DNA of 64,000 bases from Shewanella pneumatophori. GTDB lineage: Bacteria > Pseudomonadota > Gammaproteobacteria > Enterobacterales > Shewanellaceae. The DNA lies in assembly GCF_023283895.1 (NCBI RefSeq), contig NZ_JAKILB010000019.1, positions 1 through 64,000 on the forward strand. Direction: 5' to 3'. The notes below the pieces were generated by a model. That model saw only the letters and a program-made list of their open reading frames with translations. It made no database searches and was not told the origin of the DNA. The translations under genes and the position numbers were made by a program. Numbering within the stretch: position 1 is the stretch's first letter; each line of letters begins with the position of its first letter. Shown here piece by piece: positions 60,654 to 64,000 of this stretch.

Positions 60654-60667
60654 TAGACCAAGGTCTA
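60654..60667. promoter_or_regulatory. Candidate CrbR operator in the acs/crbS region
   Basis: tagaccaaggtcta, a perfect 6-bp inverted repeat around AA; centred ~70 bp before the acs ATG and ~105 bp before crbS. Shares 13 of 14 bases with 55515-55528 upstream of crbR. Confidence 0.55.
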
Positions 60668-60730
60668 ATAGAGAAAGAGGCCGTTCCCAATTCATACTCA
60701 GCTTACGCATTATTAGATAAGGGAAGCCCA

Positions 60731-62683
60731 ATGAGCACGCAGTCTCTCTATAAAGTACCAAGTGACATCGCTGCAAACGCACTGGTAAACGACGAACAAT
60801 ATAAAAAAATGTATCAGGAGTCGATAGTCAATCCTGAAGGTTTCTGGAGAGAACACGGCAACCGTATCGACTGGATCAAACCATTTACTAAAGTTAAAGA
60901 AACTTCTTTCGACGACCACAATTTATTTATTAAGTGGTTTTATGACGGTACGCTCAACGCCTCTGCTAACTGTCTAGACAGACACCTAGAAAACAATGCC
61001 GACAAATTGGCAATTATCTGGGAAGGCGATGACGCAAACGATCAACGTACCCTAACCTACGGCGAGTTACATGCAGAAGTGTGTAAATTTGCCAATGCTT
61101 TACGTAGTCAAGGCGTACGCCGCGGCGACGTGGTTACTGTGTATATGCCAATGGTACCGGAAGCCGCCATCGCAATGCTTGCATGTGCCCGCATAGGTGC
61201 AATCCACTCTGTGGTATTTGGTGGTTTCTCACCGGATTCAATTGCCTCTCGCGTCATCGATGGTAATTCAAAAGTGGTTATTACCGCCGATGAAGGCGTG
61301 CGTGGTGGCCGCATTATTCCGCTTAAAGCTAACATTGATGAAGCTTTATCTCACCCAGATGTTAACTGCATCGAAAAAGTCATTGTTATGAAGCGCACCG
61401 GCGGCGATATCAACTGGGTTGAAGGTCGTGATATCTGGTGGGAATCATTAATGGAAACCGCTTCAGAGCATTGTGTTGCTGAAGAAATGGGTGCTGAAGA
61501 CCCACTGTTCCTACTTTACACTTCAGGCTCAACCGGCAACCCTAAAGGCGTACTCCATACAACCGGTGGTTACATGGTTTACGCGGCAATGACCCATGAG
61601 TACGTATTTGACTACAAAGAAAACGAAGTTTACTGGTGTACAGCCGATGTAGGTTGGATCACTGGTCACTCATACATGGTTTACGGCCCACTTGCGAACG
61701 GCGCGACGGTGCTTATTCATGAAGGTGTACCAAATTATCCAAGCCCAGCTCGTCTTGGTGAGATGATTGATCGCCACAAGGTTAATATTCTTTATACTGC
61801 ACCAACACTCATCCGCGCATTGATGGCGGAAGGTAAAGAGCAGTTTGCCAGCTTTGACGGTAGCTCACTACGCATTATGGGTTCGGTCGGCGAACCAATT
61901 AACCCTGAGGCATGGCGCTGGTATAACGATGTCATTGGTCATGAAAAATGCCCAATTGTTGATACATGGTGGCAAACTGAAACTGGCGGTATTTTGATTA
62001 GCCCACTGCCAGGAGCAACTGATACTAAACCTGGTTCTGCAACGCGTCCATTCTTCGGTGTACAGCCTGCTCTTGTTGATAACATGGGTAATATTGTTGA
62101 GGGAGCAACTGAAGGTAACCTAGTTATCTTAGACTCTTGGCCAGGACAAATGCGTACAGTATTTGGTGATCACGACAGATTTGTCCTCACTTACTTTAAA
62201 ACCTTTAGAGGTATGTACTTTACTGGTGACGGCGCAAAACGTGACGAAGATGGTTACTACTGGATCACTGGTCGTGTAGATGATGTTATTAATGTTTCTG
62301 GTCACCGTTTAGGTACAGCTGAAGTCGAAAGCGCATTAGTCTCACATGAGCAAGTTGCCGAAGCAGCCGTTGTTGGCTACCCGCATGATATTAAAGGCCA
62401 AGGGATCTACGCTTATGTCACTTTAACTAAAGGGACTGTTGAGACCGAGGAACTACGTCAAGAGCTTCGTCAATGGGTTAGGAAAGAGATTGGCGCATTA
62501 GCGACCCCTGATCTTATTCAGTGGGCTGGCGGCCTACCTAAAACACGCTCTGGTAAAATCATGCGTCGCTTCTTACGTAAGATTGCAGCCAATGAAGTGA
62601 CTAACCTAGGTGACTCTTCTACTCTGGCAGATCCTGCAGTCATCGATACCTTAATCGAGACACGTCTAAATCGCAGTGAATAA
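60731..62683 (+). CDS. acs: Acetyl-CoA synthetase
   Basis: A 650-residue AMP-forming ligase: acetate + ATP + CoA to acetyl-CoA + AMP + PPi, the high-affinity route of acetate use. The AMP-binding signature [12 protein letters not shown] (~264) and WWQTETGG are present; the C-terminal [11 protein letters not shown] holds the lysine (about residue 610) that is acetylated to shut the enzyme off in many bacteria. RBS AAGGGAAG precedes ATG. Strong terminator follows. Control by CrbS/CrbR is inferred from neighbours and operator. Confidence 0.98.
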   Translation: MSTQSLYKVPSDIAANALVNDEQYKKMYQESIVNPEGFWREHGNRIDWIKPFTKVKETSFDDHNLFIKWFYDGTLNASANCLDRHLENNADKLAIIWEGDDANDQRTLTYGELHAEVCKFANALRSQGVRRGDVVTVYMPMVPEAAIAMLACARIGAIHSVVFGGFSPDSIASRVIDGNSKVVITADEGVRGGRIIPLKANIDEALSHPDVNCIEKVIVMKRTGGDINWVEGRDIWWESLMETASEHCVAEEMGAEDPLFLLYTSGSTGNPKGVLHTTGGYMVYAAMTHEYVFDYKENEVYWCTADVGWITGHSYMVYGPLANGATVLIHEGVPNYPSPARLGEMIDRHKVNILYTAPTLIRALMAEGKEQFASFDGSSLRIMGSVGEPINPEAWRWYNDVIGHEKCPIVDTWWQTETGGILISPLPGATDTKPGSATRPFFGVQPALVDNMGNIVEGATEGNLVILDSWPGQMRTVFGDHDRFVLTYFKTFRGMYFTGDGAKRDEDGYYWITGRVDDVINVSGHRLGTAEVESALVSHEQVAEAAVVGYPHDIKGQGIYAYVTLTKGTVETEELRQELRQWVRKEIGALATPDLIQWAGGLPKTRSGKIMRRFLRKIAANEVTNLGDSSTLADPAVIDTLIETRLNRSE

Positions 62684-62717
62684 GCGATTTAATCACTTTG
62701 ATTGTGTTATATCCCTG

Positions 62718-62743
62718 GCCCCTCTTTGAGGGGCTTTTTTTGT
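62718..62743 (+). terminator. Terminator after acs
   Basis: G/C-rich 7-bp stem (gcccctc with gaggggc), 3-nt loop, then seven T. Confidence 0.93.
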
Positions 62744-62807
62744 TTACCGCCTTAGTCCAAATATGGGATCATTTCAGATATCGTTTTAAATTAACTTAGG
62801 TCTATTT

Positions 62808-64000
62808 GTGCAACTAAGAGATTACCAACAGCAATCGGTTGATGCCGCCATAAGCCACTTTAAAGCTAGCACCGACTCCGCCGTACTGGTTTTACCAACT
62901 GGCGCGGGCAAAAGTATTGTGATTGCTGAACTTGCTCGAATAGCAAAAGGACGAGTACTAGTCCTAACCCATGTAAAAGAGCTTGTTGCACAAAATGCTG
63001 AAAAAGTTGGTCTATTAACAACTGAAGCTAAAATCTATTCGGCAGGACTCAATCAAAAATCAACTGATGGTAAAACCGTTGTCGCAAGCATTCAATCTGC
63101 AGTTAAACAACCGACTCAGTTTGATGAGCCATATAGCTTAGTCATTATTGATGAATGTCATCGTGTTAGCCCAGATAAAGGCAGCCAATACCAACAGTTG
63201 CTCAGTCACCTCAAATCTAAAAATAGCCAGCTAAGGTTGTTGGGACTGACAGCCACACCTTATCGACTAGATCTGGGTTGGATCTATCGCCATCACTACC
63301 ACGGAAAAGTTGGCAACACTGAAAAACCTGTATTTGAAAAATGCATATTTGAATTGCCAATGCGCCCTCTTATTAAGCAGGGCTTCTTAAGCCAACCCAA
63401 AATGTTTGATGGCTTAAGTGCGCAATATGACTTTAGTGAACTAACAGCATCTGCAACAGGTGAATATAACGAGAAAGAAGTAAACTCTATTCTTAATCAC
63501 TGCGGCCGCGCCACAACGGCAATTGTTAAGCAACTTATCGATTTTGGTGCCAGCCGCCAAGGGATTATTATATTTGCAGCTACTGTTAAACACGCTGAAG
63601 AGATTGTCGAAAAGCTCGCATCTGAGCAAGTTGCGCTTATTACCGCCAAAACATCTCGAGAAGATCGCGACAGGTTGATCAACGAGTTTAAAGCCAAGCA
63701 AATAAAGTATTTAGTCAATGTAGCCGTATTAACTACCGGCTTTGACGCACCTCATGTTGATCTTATCGCTATATTGCGCCCTACGGCCTCTGTAAGCCTA
63801 TTTCAACAGATGGTTGGCCGAGGGTTAAGAATTGATAAAAATAAGGCTGAGTGCCTTGTGATTGATTATGCGGCAAATGGTTATGACCTTTTTTATCCGG
63901 AAGTTGGCCAACCAAAACCCAATAGTAAATGTAAGCCTGTACAAGTGCATTGCCCAGTTTGTGATTTTGCCAATATATTTTGGGGATTAACTGATAATGA
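62808..64000 (+). CDS. radD: RadD (YejH), DEAD/DEAH-type helicase-like ATPase (partial)
   Basis: The first ~397 residues of a superfamily 2 ATPase; the gene continues past the right edge. Order: Q-like start LRDYQQQSVDAA, Walker A LPTGAGKS, Walker B IIDECHRV, GLTATPYRLDLGWIYR, then the second RecA domain with VAVLTTGFDAPHVDLIAILRP and motif VI QMVGRGLRID, and the start of a Cys-bearing zinc region (HCPVCDFAN). Closely parallels E. coli RadD, which works with RecA in repair of branched or damaged DNA. Start GTG at 62808 is where similarity begins; no ATG in frame upstream. Confidence 0.93.
   Translation, partial: MQLRDYQQQSVDAAISHFKASTDSAVLVLPTGAGKSIVIAELARIAKGRVLVLTHVKELVAQNAEKVGLLTTEAKIYSAGLNQKSTDGKTVVASIQSAVKQPTQFDEPYSLVIIDECHRVSPDKGSQYQQLLSHLKSKNSQLRLLGLTATPYRLDLGWIYRHHYHGKVGNTEKPVFEKCIFELPMRPLIKQGFLSQPKMFDGLSAQYDFSELTASATGEYNEKEVNSILNHCGRATTAIVKQLIDFGASRQGIIIFAATVKHAEEIVEKLASEQVALITAKTSREDRDRLINEFKAKQIKYLVNVAVLTTGFDAPHVDLIAILRPTASVSLFQQMVGRGLRIDKNKAECLVIDYAANGYDLFYPEVGQPKPNSKCKPVQVHCPVCDFANIFWGLTDN

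Overview
The window looks like a chromosomal segment of a marine gammaproteobacterium, most probably Shewanella. The basis is gene content and order: aat-bpt-infA facing clpA-clpS, then cspD, monomeric icd, rluE-nudJ, mnmA-hflD-purB, a leucine dehydrogenase, ydiJ-ppsA/ppsR-aroH, crbR, crbS and acs, plus a complete proteobacterial dedicated sortase cluster. Codon use is AT-leaning and even, and almost every gene ends at a crisp intrinsic terminator. I see no prophage, insertion sequence with a transposase, CRISPR array, rRNA or tRNA. The genus call is inference from synteny and protein similarity judged by eye.

Layout. 1-2.6 kb: the C-terminal end of what is probably RNase E, with a tandem 39-bp coding repeat, a SulP anion transporter and a MITE-like element of about 315 bp. 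2.6-12.1 kb: mostly single-gene units, namely an MsrB-MsrA fusion, a 2-oxoglutarate/Fe(II)-type oxygenase, RbgA/YlqF GTPase, a low-molecular-weight tyrosine phosphatase, a nitroreductase, a secreted minimal ATP-dependent DNA ligase (Lig E type), DgkA, an outer-membrane-barrel-like protein and a diguanylate cyclase. 12.2-19.4 kb: the dedicated sortase system, with class GN sortase, its LPxTG-type VIT/vWA target, an OmpA-like protein, and a divergent response regulator and sensor kinase. 19.4-28.7 kb: metC with a candidate MetJ operator, a lone type IV prepilin, CreA, YegD, TrhO, a GST, and a divergent LysE exporter/MocR regulator pair. 28.7-33.7 kb: the N-degron cluster (Aat and Bpt attach destabilising residues, ClpS recognises them, ClpA unfolds the protein for ClpP). 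34-46.8 kb: icd, RNA-modification and purine genes, the uL16 hydroxylase, leucine dehydrogenase, a PliI-like lysozyme-inhibitor lipoprotein, a MarR regulator and a DUF1285 protein. 46.9-62.7 kb: central carbon metabolism and its control, with YdiJ, PEP synthase with its regulatory kinase/phosphatase, DAHP synthase, and the acetate switch made of CrbS, CrbR and acetyl-CoA synthetase. The window ends inside radD.

The most interesting points are these. (1) The sortase cluster is compact: a Gram-negative sortase with a single neighbouring substrate, and a kinase whose periplasmic part resembles a CBM9/DOMON carbohydrate-binding fold. (2) A near-identical 14-bp palindrome (TAGACC-AA-GGTCTA type) lies upstream of crbR and again in the acs/crbS intergenic region 5 kb away, so it is a candidate CrbR operator. 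(3) A 19-bp perfect inverted repeat precedes crbR. (4) There are candidate MetJ and MocR operators. (5) A small lipoprotein is built of five 13-residue W...GF repeats. None of these regulatory assignments has been tested.
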